Source: Rivihabitans pingtungensis
Lineage (GTDB): Bacteria > Pseudomonadota > Gammaproteobacteria > Burkholderiales > Aquaspirillaceae
Assembly (NCBI RefSeq): GCF_003201855.1
Contig: NZ_QJKI01000001.1
Span: 1-64,000, forward strand
DNA length: 64,000 nt
Direction: 5' to 3'
The notes under the pieces were generated by a model. That model was given only the letters and a program-made list of their open reading frames with translations. It did not search any database and was not told the origin of the DNA. Both the position numbers and the translations under genes were made by a program. Shown in pieces: positions 1-8,001 of this stretch. Positions within the stretch are counted from its first letter, which is position 1. Every line of letters starts with the position of its first letter.

Positions 1-50
1 GCCCATTCTTCGTCGCTGACATCGGATGGGTAAGGTTTGCGGTTTTCCAT
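1..50 (-). CDS. IS5-family transposase, N-terminal fragment cut by window edge
   Basis: The minus strand from the ATG at 50 encodes MENRKPYPSDVSDEEW before leaving the window. This N-terminus (RK-x-YPSD-x-SDEEW) is typical of IS5-family DDE transposases. Only 16 codons are visible, so intactness cannot be judged. The flanking terminal sequence at 51-97 supports an IS end here. Confidence 0.7.
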   Translation of the reverse strand, partial: MENRKPYPSDVSDEEW

Positions 51-97
51 GGGGCTTGGATTTTACCGCTATGGGATAGTTCAGAACAGGCTCTAGG
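51..97. mobile_element. Terminal region of the IS5-family element
   Basis: Read on the minus strand, the sequence starts GAGCCTGTTCTGAACT and runs into the transposase start. This looks like the terminal inverted repeat and promoter end of the IS. The other end is outside the window, so neither the repeat pairing nor the target duplication can be verified. The outermost bases GAGCC are the same as those of the MITE-like repeats found elsewhere in the window. Confidence 0.5.
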
Positions 98-181
98 ATA
101 CAACTGTTTGAACAAGTGTGCAGCGCCGATGCCGCGCTTGCCATTAGACAAAAGTGCTGAAACCCAAATAGATACAATATG

Positions 182-742
182 TCATGACCAGGCCAGCGCC
201 AGCATATGGCCAGTCAACTGGCTGCGGTCGTGCCATATGGTCAACGCCGCGCGCTGGCGTGCGCTGTCGGCGCAGTATTCCGCCAACGCCAGCCCCAGGC
301 ATTTATTGCCGGCTTCCAGTGCCGCCCAGGCGGCGGCGAAGGCTGCGCCTTGCTCAGGGGCGGGCAGGGCGGCCAGTTGCGCGCAGTGCGCCGGGCTGAA
401 ATACGTCGCTGCCACCGCCGGCCAGTCTACTGGCGGCGTCAGTGGGGTGAGATCGACGCCGATCGCACCCGCGCGCAGCGCCAGCACCGCCACGCCCTGG
501 CCATAACTCAAACTCAGCCGCAAGGCCGGGTTGTGCGGCTGCGGCCCGCGTGGGCTGTCGCGCCAGCCGGTGGCCAGACAGGGCAGCGCGTCCAGTTGCG
601 CGCGCAGCCATTGCCGCGCCAAGGCCGGCGCCAGGCCGGCGGTGCGCACCGGCAGCAGCAGCGTTTCGCCAGCGGCCAGCTGCGCCGGGGCGTGCTCAGC
701 GCAGCGCAGCCAGCGCGGCGCGCTCAGGCCGGCGGCGTCCAT
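182..742 (-). CDS. 4'-phosphopantetheinyl transferase-like protein
   Basis: This 186-residue protein resembles Sfp/AcpT-type transferases, which move phosphopantetheine from CoA to a carrier-protein serine. The visible core is GVDLTPL near residue 95, then a YFSPAHCAQL segment, then the helix AAWAALEAGNKCLGL. In this last block the family normally has a W-x-x-K-E-A motif, which is degenerate here: the usual lysine-glutamate order is changed to LEAGNKC. The gene overlaps the last 19 bases of the upstream synthetase gene on the same strand. That context suggests it activates the carrier domain of that synthetase. Function is inferred from weak motifs and strong context. Confidence 0.7.
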   Translation of the reverse strand: MDAAGLSAPRWLRCAEHAPAQLAAGETLLLPVRTAGLAPALARQWLRAQLDALPCLATGWRDSPRGPQPHNPALRLSLSYGQGVAVLALRAGAIGVDLTPLTPPVDWPAVAATYFSPAHCAQLAALPAPEQGAAFAAAWAALEAGNKCLGLALAEYCADSARQRAALTIWHDRSQLTGHMLALAWS

Positions 743-3700
743 GGCTTACAGGGCGAGCCGTTCCACTGAGTGCGCGGCGGGATGTGCTCGCCCTTCATCA
801 CCAGCGACAACGGCCCCAGCAGCGCGCCATCGCCCACCTGGCTGTCGTACAACACCGTGGTGCGCGCACCCACCAGCACCTGCGCGCCAATGTCCACCCG
901 GCCGATTTTCATCACCCGGTCTTCAAACAAATGCGTCTGCGGGCCAGACCAGGCATTCAGCACGCTGCCATCGCCAATGCGCACGCAGTCGTATTCGGTC
1001 ACGTCGGTGGTGTCCAGCACCACGCCACGGCCGATCTGACAGCCCAGCAGGCGCAGCACCCACGGCAAAAATGGCGTGCCGCGCAAAAAGTTGACAAAGT
1101 TCGGCACGGCGATGGATTCATACAGATTGGTCACCGCCTCACTCAGCCAGACAAACGGCGTCCACATCGGCGCGGCACGCGGGGTGTAGCGGCCGATCAG
1201 CAGCCATTTGGCCGCCAGCACCACGGCAAACGAGCCCACGCCGTAGCACAAACCGGCCAGACACAGCCGCCAGGCGGCCAGCGCCCAGTGCTCGGTTTCA
1301 GCGGCGGGCAGCACCTTGATCACCGTCAGATACCCGCTGGCGATGATCAAGGCCAACGGCAGCACAATGCGCACCGCTTCTACCGTGCCACGGCCGATGC
1401 GTCGGGCCACCGAGGGGCGGAAGGTCAGGTGTTCGGCAAAACCGCTGGTGACTTCCCGCGCTGGCAGGTGCAGCGCAGGCGAGCCCATCCAGGTGTCGCC
1501 GGCTCGCATCTGGCCATTGGCCGGCGCGCGCGATTGCACGCCAATCAACACATCGGCCGGCAACTCGGTGCCATCGGGCAGGTAGGCGCCATTGCCGACA
1601 AAGCTGCGTGCGCCGATTTCGGTGGGGCGCAGTGTCATCCAGCCGCTGTCGATTTCTTCGTCGCCCAGCATCACCGCATCGGCAATAAAGGTGTCGTCGC
1701 CCAGCGTCAGCATGTCCGGCACCACGCCCATAGCGGTGGAAATCTCGGCGCCCTTGCCAATGCGTGCGCCCAGCACCCGGTACCAAAACGGTGCAAACAC
1801 CGTGGCGTACAGGCCGTGCAGCACATGCAGGCTGGATTCCTGAATCTGGTTGGTCAGCCATTTGCGGTAATACACCCGGCTGAATACCGACCAGCGCCCC
1901 GGTTGCAGGCGCGGCAGCACCAGCCAGCGGATGGCCGCCGACAGCAAAATGGTGGCCGCCACCAGCACCGCGCTGGCCGGCAAAGCCAGCAGCGCATACC
2001 AGAAAAACGCCTGCCAGGCCGGCAAGCCCAGTTGGCCCAGGTCCAGCTCGTGCACGTCCAGCCAGTCAATCAGGATAAAGCTGGGGAACACCGGCAAGAA
2101 GAACAGCGCCGCCACCGCCGCCGCGCCCAGCACATAGCCCAGCAAGGCCAGCGCCTGCATCGGCAGGCCGGGACGTGCTGGCGGGGTGGGCCGTGGGCGG
2201 ATGAGCTGGGCGCTGCGCCGTGCCGGCGCACCCTCCCAGCGCTCGCCTGCCGGCACCTGCTGGCCCTGCGCCAGGCTGGACAGCCCATCCAGATAGGCGC
2301 CAGCGCCAATGCGGCTACCGCCCTCCAGCACACCATACGAGCCGACATAGGCCGCGTCGCCAATCTCAATCTGCCCCACCACCAGCGCATCCGGCTCCAG
2401 GCGCACGTTTTCCAGGTTCACCGAGGCGCCGATATTCACGCCCGCACCAATGCTGACCGCATCTGGCGCGCGCAACGAAATCGAGCCAATCAGGGTATCC
2501 CGGCCAATCCGTGCACCCATCGCCCGCCAATAAGCAGTCAGCAGCGGCGAGCCGTGCAGCAGATAGGTGGCCGGCACATCAGCCAGCCGGTCGGCCAGCC
2601 ACCAGCGGAAATACGTTACGCCCCACAGCGGGTAGCGACCGGGCTTGAGCCGGCCCAGCACCAGCCATTTGCCGGCAATCGCCACGGCAAAGCTGGCCAC
2701 ATGTGTCAGCAAAAACACCAAGAGCGACGCCGCCACTGCCAGAGCAATGCTGTCGTCCGGGTCGCCGGTCAGAAAGTGGTAAGTAAAGAACGGCGCCAGC
2801 CACTGCAACATGCGCAGGCTGACCAGGGGCGGCAGCATGGCCGCTTGCGCCAGGCCGCACAGCGCGCGCTTGAGCGGGCTGACCGCGGCAAAGCTGGGCG
2901 CCACATTGGCCGCCGCCTGGGCGGACAATTGCTCCAGCGCGCTGGCCATCGCACCCACCGTGCGGGCGCGATAAATCTCCTGCACGGTAATGCCGGCATA
3001 GCGCGGCGTTTGCCGCAGCGCCGACACCAGCCGCGCCGCCAGCAGCGAATGGCCGCCCAGATCATTAAAAAAATCCGCCTCGCGCGCCAGCGGCTGGCCG
3101 GGAAACAAGCGGCGCAAATGGCCAAACAGCTCGCGCTCGGCGTCGGTCGTCGGCTCGGCCTGGTCTTCCACTGCCGGCAATGCATCCAGCTCACGCGCGC
3201 GCAGCGCCTTGCGGTCCACCTTGCCCGAGGTCAGCCGTGGCATGGCGTCCAGGGTGATGAACAGCGCCGGCACCATATACGGCGGCAGCCGCTCGCGCAG
3301 CCCGGCGCGCAAGGCGGCGACATTGGCCGGCTGGCCGCTGTCGGTCACCAGATAGGCAATCAGCTGGTCCACTTCGTCGATGGCTTTGACAATCACCGCC
3401 GCCGCGCCAATATCGGCCTGATCGCACAGCGCCGCTTCGATTTCGCCCAGCTCCACCCGAAACCCGCGAATCTTCACCTGGTCATCCGCCCGGCCCAGGC
3501 ACTGCACCTGACCGGTTTCGTCGATCTTGGCCAGATCGCCAGTGCGGTACAGCCGGCGGTCGTAGCCGCGCTCGATAAACGGGTTATCCAGAAATTTCTC
3601 GGCGGTCAGCTCGGGACGGCCCAGATAGCCGCTGGCTACGCCGGGGCCGACAATGCACAGCTCGCCCACCTCGCCCGCCGGCAGCAAGCGCATATCGGCC

Positions 3701-4698
3701 GGATCGACCACCAAGAGGCCATAATTGGGCAGCGGCTGACCAATGGTCACCGGCTGGCCAGGCACCAGGCGCGCCAGGCTGGCCGACACGGTAGCCTCGG
3801 TCGGGCCGTAGGTATTGAACAAGGGCCGCGCATGGGTGGCCCAGCGCTCAACCAACGCCTGCGGGCACATCTCGCCGCCCAGGTTGATGATGCGCAAATT
3901 GGGCACGTCGCGGCCAAACAGCGCCAGCAGGCTGGGCACCGCGTGCAGCACGGTCACGCGCTGGCGAATCAGCGCCTCGGGCAGCGCGTCCGGGTCGCTG
4001 ACCAGGCATTTGGGCGCAATCCACAAGGCGGCGCCAACCAGATAGCTGATCCAGATTTCCTCGAACGACATATCAAACGCCAGCGAGAAACCCTGATACA
4101 CCAGGTCGTCCTCGCGCACGCCCAACACGCTGTTTTCGCTGCGCAAAAAGTGGCAGATGCTGCCATGACTGACGGCAATGCCCTTGGGCACGCCAGTCGA
4201 GCCGGAGGTGTAGATCACATAGGCCGGATGTTCCGGGCGCAGGCCCTCGCGGCGGCGCAAGGGGCCGTCCACTGCCGCTTGCAGCGCCTCGGGCGTCCAG
4301 CGCGGGAGATTCACGTCGCTCAGCCGGACGGCCATGTCCGGGTGGCACACCAGGCCCAGCGCGCCAGCATCACGCAGGCAGATTTCCACCCGCTCGGGCG
4401 GGGTGTCGGCGTCAAACGGCAGCCAGGCGGCGCCAGTCAAGGTGATGGCGGCCTGCATCACCAGCGCCTCGGCCCCGCGCGGCATCCACAGGCCAATATG
4501 CTGGCCCGGCGCGGCGCCGGCTTGCAGCAGGTGATGCGCCGCCAGGCTGGCGCGCGCCAGCAGCTCACCATAGCTCAGGCAGAGCTCACCCCAATACAGC
4601 GCCGGGCGGTCGGGCTGGCGGGCGGCGGTGGCTTCCAGCAAGTCGGGCAAGCCGGTGTCAGTCAAAAAATCCGGGCGGGAAAGTCCGTGCAAAATCAT
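724..4698 (-). CDS. Pls/PosA-type non-ribosomal peptide synthetase with membrane and left-handed beta-helix segments
   Basis: The protein has about 1324 residues from the ATG at 4698; an upstream TTG at 4755 is possible. An adenylation domain is clear: the ATP loop YTSGSTGVPKG near residues 163-173, then NTYGPTEATV, YRTGDL and the PRLTSGKVDRKAL end motif. A carrier domain follows, with GGHS and the phosphopantetheine serine at about residue 551. The remaining half alternates hydrophobic membrane segments with hexapeptide-repeat (left-handed beta-helix) blocks rich in IGxG. This is the architecture of Pls/PosA-family synthetases such as epsilon-poly-lysine synthetase, which condense a single amino acid without a classical condensation domain. 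The substrate cannot be read from the sequence. It pairs with the transferase gene that overlaps its stop. Confidence 0.88.
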   Translation of the reverse strand: MILHGLSRPDFLTDTGLPDLLEATAARQPDRPALYWGELCLSYGELLARASLAAHHLLQAGAAPGQHIGLWMPRGAEALVMQAAITLTGAAWLPFDADTPPERVEICLRDAGALGLVCHPDMAVRLSDVNLPRWTPEALQAAVDGPLRRREGLRPEHPAYVIYTSGSTGVPKGIAVSHGSICHFLRSENSVLGVREDDLVYQGFSLAFDMSFEEIWISYLVGAALWIAPKCLVSDPDALPEALIRQRVTVLHAVPSLLALFGRDVPNLRIINLGGEMCPQALVERWATHARPLFNTYGPTEATVSASLARLVPGQPVTIGQPLPNYGLLVVDPADMRLLPAGEVGELCIVGPGVASGYLGRPELTAEKFLDNPFIERGYDRRLYRTGDLAKIDETGQVQCLGRADDQVKIRGFRVELGEIEAALCDQADIGAAAVIVKAIDEVDQLIAYLVTDSGQPANVAALRAGLRERLPPYMVPALFITLDAMPRLTSGKVDRKALRARELDALPAVEDQAEPTTDAERELFGHLRRLFPGQPLAREADFFNDLGGHSLLAARLVSALRQTPRYAGITVQEIYRARTVGAMASALEQLSAQAAANVAPSFAAVSPLKRALCGLAQAAMLPPLVSLRMLQWLAPFFTYHFLTGDPDDSIALAVAASLLVFLLTHVASFAVAIAGKWLVLGRLKPGRYPLWGVTYFRWWLADRLADVPATYLLHGSPLLTAYWRAMGARIGRDTLIGSISLRAPDAVSIGAGVNIGASVNLENVRLEPDALVVGQIEIGDAAYVGSYGVLEGGSRIGAGAYLDGLSSLAQGQQVPAGERWEGAPARRSAQLIRPRPTPPARPGLPMQALALLGYVLGAAAVAALFFLPVFPSFILIDWLDVHELDLGQLGLPAWQAFFWYALLALPASAVLVAATILLSAAIRWLVLPRLQPGRWSVFSRVYYRKWLTNQIQESSLHVLHGLYATVFAPFWYRVLGARIGKGAEISTAMGVVPDMLTLGDDTFIADAVMLGDEEIDSGWMTLRPTEIGARSFVGNGAYLPDGTELPADVLIGVQSRAPANGQMRAGDTWMGSPALHLPAREVTSGFAEHLTFRPSVARRIGRGTVEAVRIVLPLALIIASGYLTVIKVLPAAETEHWALAAWRLCLAGLCYGVGSFAVVLAAKWLLIGRYTPRAAPMWTPFVWLSEAVTNLYESIAVPNFVNFLRGTPFLPWVLRLLGCQIGRGVVLDTTDVTEYDCVRIGDGSVLNAWSGPQTHLFEDRVMKIGRVDIGAQVLVGARTTVLYDSQVGDGALLGPLSLVMKGEHIPPRTQWNGSPCKPWTPPA

Positions 4699-4848
4699 CG
4701 GGCAGGCGTATCCAGGGCTCGCGGCAGGCGACGGCCTGCCGGGTATGATCGGCAATTGCTAATATTGGCAATAACACCTTGCGGTGACTGCTTGTTTCTG
4801 GAATAACGCCCGGCTTGCCGTTTGGTTGACGCGCTGTGTAAAGCCACG

Positions 4849-4883
4849 TTAAGCGCCGCTCACAAAACGTGGCGCGGGGCTTA
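4849..4883. repeat. Remnant of the ~110-bp MITE-like repeat
   Basis: The segment matches one end of the repeat family (GCGCCGCTCACAAAAC) and then jumps to GGGGC followed by TTA. The internal part is missing. The closing TTA at 4881-4883 is the TAA stop codon of the DUF1501 gene on the minus strand, the same placement seen for several other copies. Confidence 0.55.
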
Positions 4884-6089
4884 TCCGGCGTGACTGCCTT
4901 CCCATGGCGCGCGCCAGGCCGGCCGGCCAGGAAACACCTGATCCAGCGCCCGCGCCGACAGCCCGAACACCGCCTGGCTGACCGCCGCCAGCAGGCTGCG
5001 CCAGTCCAGGGTGACCGGCAAATCGCGCCCTTCAAACAGGGCATTGGCTTGCAGGCCGGCAAAATCGCCCAGCATGCGTCCTTCGCGCCCCAGGCCGCCG
5101 CCGGCCACTAGCGCCAGGCCGCCATGGCCGTGGTCGGTGCCGCGTGTGCCGTTTTCGGCGGCGGTGCGGCCAAACTCGCTGAGCACCACCACGCGAGTGC
5201 GCGCCCATTCTGCCTCGCCCAGCGCCGTTTTCATCGCCAATAGGCCCTGGCCCAGCTGTGTCAGCGGCTGCGCCAGGCCGGCCGCCTGATTGACGTGGCT
5301 ATCCACCCCGCTTAAATCGACAAAGGCCAGCGCCAGTTCGGGCTGCTGGCGCAGCACCTGGCCCATCTGCCGGGCTTGCGCCGCCCAGCCGGCCAGCGGT
5401 GCGGCGTTGCGGCTGGCCTGATCCGGGTCGGCTTGCGCCAGCAGCGCCTGGGTGTCGATGGCTTGTTGCAGCCAGCGCTGGCTGGGCGAGCCGGCATGCG
5501 CGCGCAATAGCGCGTCTTGCAGCGGGCCACTGGGCAAACGCAAGGTATTGCGCGCCAGGGGAATATGCTCGACTGTCCCGCCTACACCATGTAGCGCCAG
5601 CGGGGCATTCACCGCAAAATTGGCCGCCATCCGCCCATCCAGCCCGCTGGCCAGTCGCCCCATCCAGCCGGTGTTGCCGCTGCTGGCGCCCGTGCCCAGC
5701 TCTATCACGTCCTGCGCCTGAAAATGGCTGCGGCTGGTGTTGGGCGAGCCGGCCGTCGGGCAAAACCACAGCTCGCCAGCCTGATACAGCGCCAGGCAGT
5801 CGGCCAGTGCCGGGTGCAGGGCAAAGCCGCTGCCAGGCAAGGCCAGGCCGCCTTGCAGCACCGGCTGGGCCAGGGTGGGGCGCAGGCTGGGCCAACGGGG
5901 GTCGGCCACGGGCGAGCACGCATGCAGGCCATCCAGGCCGCCGCGCAGCAGCACAAACACCAAACGCCCCTCGCGTGCCGCCGTGGGGGCCGCCCAGGTG
6001 CGCCAAGCCAATGGCAACAAGGCGGCGGCGGTCAGTGCGCGCAAGGCGGTGCGGCGACCCAGACAACAAGGCAATACAGACATGGCCAT
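4881..6089 (-). CDS. DUF1501 family protein with Tat-like signal
   Basis: About 402 residues from the ATG at 6089; an in-frame ATG at 6083 is an alternative. The N-terminus has an arginine pair (GRRTALRAL) followed by a hydrophobic stretch ending in WAAP, consistent with a Tat signal peptide and export. Family features include VLLRGGLDGLH near the mature N-terminus, SHFQAQDVIELG, LSEFGRTAAENGTRGTDHG and a C-terminal region close to WRSLLAAV. DUF1501 proteins are usually encoded next to DUF1800 proteins; the biochemical role is not established. Here the DUF1800 partner lies 1.9 kb away on the same strand, beyond three plus-strand genes. Confidence 0.88.
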   Translation of the reverse strand: MAMSVLPCCLGRRTALRALTAAALLPLAWRTWAAPTAAREGRLVFVLLRGGLDGLHACSPVADPRWPSLRPTLAQPVLQGGLALPGSGFALHPALADCLALYQAGELWFCPTAGSPNTSRSHFQAQDVIELGTGASSGNTGWMGRLASGLDGRMAANFAVNAPLALHGVGGTVEHIPLARNTLRLPSGPLQDALLRAHAGSPSQRWLQQAIDTQALLAQADPDQASRNAAPLAGWAAQARQMGQVLRQQPELALAFVDLSGVDSHVNQAAGLAQPLTQLGQGLLAMKTALGEAEWARTRVVVLSEFGRTAAENGTRGTDHGHGGLALVAGGGLGREGRMLGDFAGLQANALFEGRDLPVTLDWRSLLAAVSQAVFGLSARALDQVFPGRPAWRAPWEGSHAG

Positions 6090-6174
6090 CTCACGGTAAA
6101 CAATACACACGCAGCCGCCAGCTTGGCACAAGCACGCCGGCAGGGCCAGCATGCGCGCCCGGAGGCATTGTCAT

Positions 6175-6187
6175 GTGGTCTGACCAC
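6175..6187. promoter_or_regulatory. GntR/FadR-type operator candidate upstream of lrgA
   Basis: The perfect palindrome GTGGTCTGACCAC contains TGGT-NNN-ACCA, the core recognised by FadR-subfamily GntR regulators such as PdhR and LldR. It overlaps the -35 position of the promoter proposed for lrgAB. No GntR-type regulator gene is in the window, so the cognate factor is unknown. Confidence 0.45.
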
Positions 6188-6209
6188 TGCGCATCGGCAG
6201 ACGTATAAT
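6180..6209 (+). promoter_or_regulatory. Putative sigma-70 promoter of lrgAB
   Basis: A perfect -10 hexamer TATAAT at 6204-6209 is preceded, after 18 bases, by CTGACC as a weak -35. The -10 lies 33 bases upstream of the lrgA start. The palindrome at 6175-6187 overlaps the -35, a position suited to repression. Confidence 0.5.
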
Positions 6210-6241
6210 GGCGTTTTTGCACAAAAAAGCGGGACACAAGC

Positions 6242-6601
6242 ATGGTAGAAACATTCTTGGTGTTGATTGGCTTGCAGCTGCTGGGCGAATGGCTGGCGCG
6301 CTGGCTGCATATTCCGGTGCCCGGCCCGGTGCTGGGCATGTTGCTGTTGTTTGTTGGCCTGTGTCTGCGCCGTGGCGTGCCCACCGCCTTGCAGCACGGC
6401 GTGCCGGCGTTTTTGCAGCATTTGTCGCTGCTGTTTGTGCCGGCTGGCGCTGGCGTGCTGTTGTATGCCCACCTGTTGAACGGCCAGACCGTCTGGCAGC
6501 TGGCCCTGGCGCTGGCGGTGGGCACCACGGTGACTTTGCTGGTCAGCGCCCTGCTGCTCGCCGGGCTGATGCGCTGGCGCGGGGAGCACGGCCATGACTG
6601 A
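6242..6601 (+). CDS. lrgA: LrgA/CidA family membrane protein
   Basis: The 119-residue protein has four predicted membrane helices and the family signature VPGPVLGMLLLF near residues 28-40, followed by a PTALQHGVPAFLQHLSLLFVPAG segment read in two parts. LrgA/CidA proteins are small holin-like membrane proteins that work with LrgB/CidB. They have been linked to murein hydrolase control and, in some bacteria, to pyruvate transport. The stop overlaps the lrgB start by eight bases, so the two are translationally coupled. The operator candidate at 6175-6187 is just upstream. Confidence 0.9.
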   Translation: MVETFLVLIGLQLLGEWLARWLHIPVPGPVLGMLLLFVGLCLRRGVPTALQHGVPAFLQHLSLLFVPAGAGVLLYAHLLNGQTVWQLALALAVGTTVTLLVSALLLAGLMRWRGEHGHD

Positions 6602-7310
6602 TTTTGCCAGCCTGTGGCAAGCGGCGCGCCAACAGCCGCTCACCTGGGTGTTTCTCACCATGCTGTGCTACCGATTGGCGATTGCGCTGAATCGCCAAAG
6701 CGGCGGCCACGCGCTGGCCAACCCGGTGGGGCTGGGCGCGCTGCTGCTGATTGGCGTGCTGCTGGCCACCGGCACCGATTACAAACAGTATTTTGAAGGC
6801 GGCAAATTCATCCAGATGCTGCTGGGCCCGGCCACCGTGGCGCTGGCGGTGCCGCTGTACGCCAACCTGCACCGGCTGTCCAAAGTGTTCTGGCCCTTGT
6901 TGATCAGCCTGCTGTTGGGCTCGCTGGTGGGCATTGTCTCCAGCGCGGGCGTGGCCTGGGTGCTGGGGCTGGATGACATTTTGATCAAATCGCTCTTGTC
7001 GCGCTCGGTATCCACCCCCATCTCTATGGGTATTGCCAGCGAAATCGGCGGCGCGCCGGAGCTGGCGGCGGTGTTTGTGATTGTGTCCGGCGTGTTTGGC
7101 GCCATGCTGGGCTGGCCGCTGCTCAGCCGTTTGCGTTTGGGGCAAGATGTGGTGTACGGTTTTGCCACTGGCATGGCCGCGCATGGCATTGGCACAGCCC
7201 GGGCGTTTCAGCGTTCAGACACTGCTGGGGCGTTTTCTGGTCTGGCGATGGGCCTGAATGGCCTGGTGACGGCGATTTTGATTCCGCTGCTTTTGCGCTT
7301 TTGGCATTAG
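6594..7310 (+). CDS. lrgB: LrgB/CidB family membrane protein
   Basis: The 238-residue protein is hydrophobic along its whole length. It carries the LrgB signature: LLGPATVALAVPLY near residues 76-89, then KSLLSRSVSTPISM and a C-terminal GMAAHGIGTARAFQ segment. It is the partner of LrgA and lies in the same operon. In the wider family these pairs act in autolysis control or small-carboxylate transport; the sequence does not decide between them. Confidence 0.92.
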   Translation: MTDFASLWQAARQQPLTWVFLTMLCYRLAIALNRQSGGHALANPVGLGALLLIGVLLATGTDYKQYFEGGKFIQMLLGPATVALAVPLYANLHRLSKVFWPLLISLLLGSLVGIVSSAGVAWVLGLDDILIKSLLSRSVSTPISMGIASEIGGAPELAAVFVIVSGVFGAMLGWPLLSRLRLGQDVVYGFATGMAAHGIGTARAFQRSDTAGAFSGLAMGLNGLVTAILIPLLLRFWH

Positions 7311-7425
7311 CGCGCAGACGCGGCAGAACAGACGTCTTCACACGCCGGTCACACCGGGCCGGTAGGCTGCGCCGATTGCGCCGAATTGTTGTCGGCCGCG
7401 CCGAAATCATAATAAGGAGACTCAA

Positions 7426-7893
7426 TTGGATCTGATTCTGTGGCGTCATGCCGAAGCCGAGGAAGGCAGCAACGATCTGGCCCGCGAGCTGACCCGCAAA
7501 GGCCAGCAGCAAGCCGGCCTGATGGCCGCCTGGCTGCGCCTGCGCCTGCCGCGCGATTTTCAGCTGCTGGCCAGCGAAGCCCGCCGCTCGCAACAAACCG
7601 CTGCGTTTTTGTCAAAAAACTACCGCGTGCTGCCGGAAATCAACCCGGACGCCACGGTGGAATCCGTACTTAAAGCAAGCCACTGGCCCGACGCCCGCCA
7701 CCCCATCGTACTGGTGGGCCATCAGCCTTATATGGGCATGATTGCCTCGCAACTGATTGGCGGCGAAGCACAAATGTGGAATGTCAAAAAAGGCGGCGTG
7801 TGGTGGATCAGCCAGCGCGTGCGTCACGGCATTGCACAAAACAGCCTGAAGCTGGTGCTCAATCCGGGCATGCTCACCGCCAGCGACGACTGA
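7426..7893 (+). CDS. sixA: SixA-type phosphohistidine phosphatase
   Basis: The 155-residue protein has the histidine-phosphatase signature RHAEAE at residues 7-12, with the catalytic histidine in second position, and a later VGHQPYMG motif with the second active-site histidine. The length fits SixA, which removes phosphate from histidine-containing phosphotransfer domains. The start is TTG at 7426, chosen because AAGGAG lies six to seven bases upstream. It follows lrgB after 115 bases and may be transcribed separately. Confidence 0.88.
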   Translation: MDLILWRHAEAEEGSNDLARELTRKGQQQAGLMAAWLRLRLPRDFQLLASEARRSQQTAAFLSKNYRVLPEINPDATVESVLKASHWPDARHPIVLVGHQPYMGMIASQLIGGEAQMWNVKKGGVWWISQRVRHGIAQNSLKLVLNPGMLTASDD

Positions 7894-7895
7894 GC

Positions 7896-7973
7896 GCCGC
7901 TGGCCCCGTCCACGGCCACCCGCCTGGCATGCCCTGTCCGGGCCGCACGTCGGGCCAGGGTGGGTGAGCCACT
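7896..7973. repeat. Possible decayed MITE-like repeat
   Basis: Just after the sixA stop the sequence reads GAGCGCCGCTGGCCCC and ends with GGGTGGGTGAGCCAC, so the two ends can pair imperfectly like those of the window's MITE family. The interior is too divergent to be certain. Confidence 0.3.
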
Positions 7974-8001
7974 TGCACATCCACCAGGGCTTGAAGCGGC
8001 A

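Noticed and set aside
550-4806. 1418-codon open frame on the plus strand
   Set aside because: It lies antisense to the Pls/PosA-type gene and encodes an Arg/Gln/His-rich sequence without recognisable domains, a typical shadow of a GC-rich gene.
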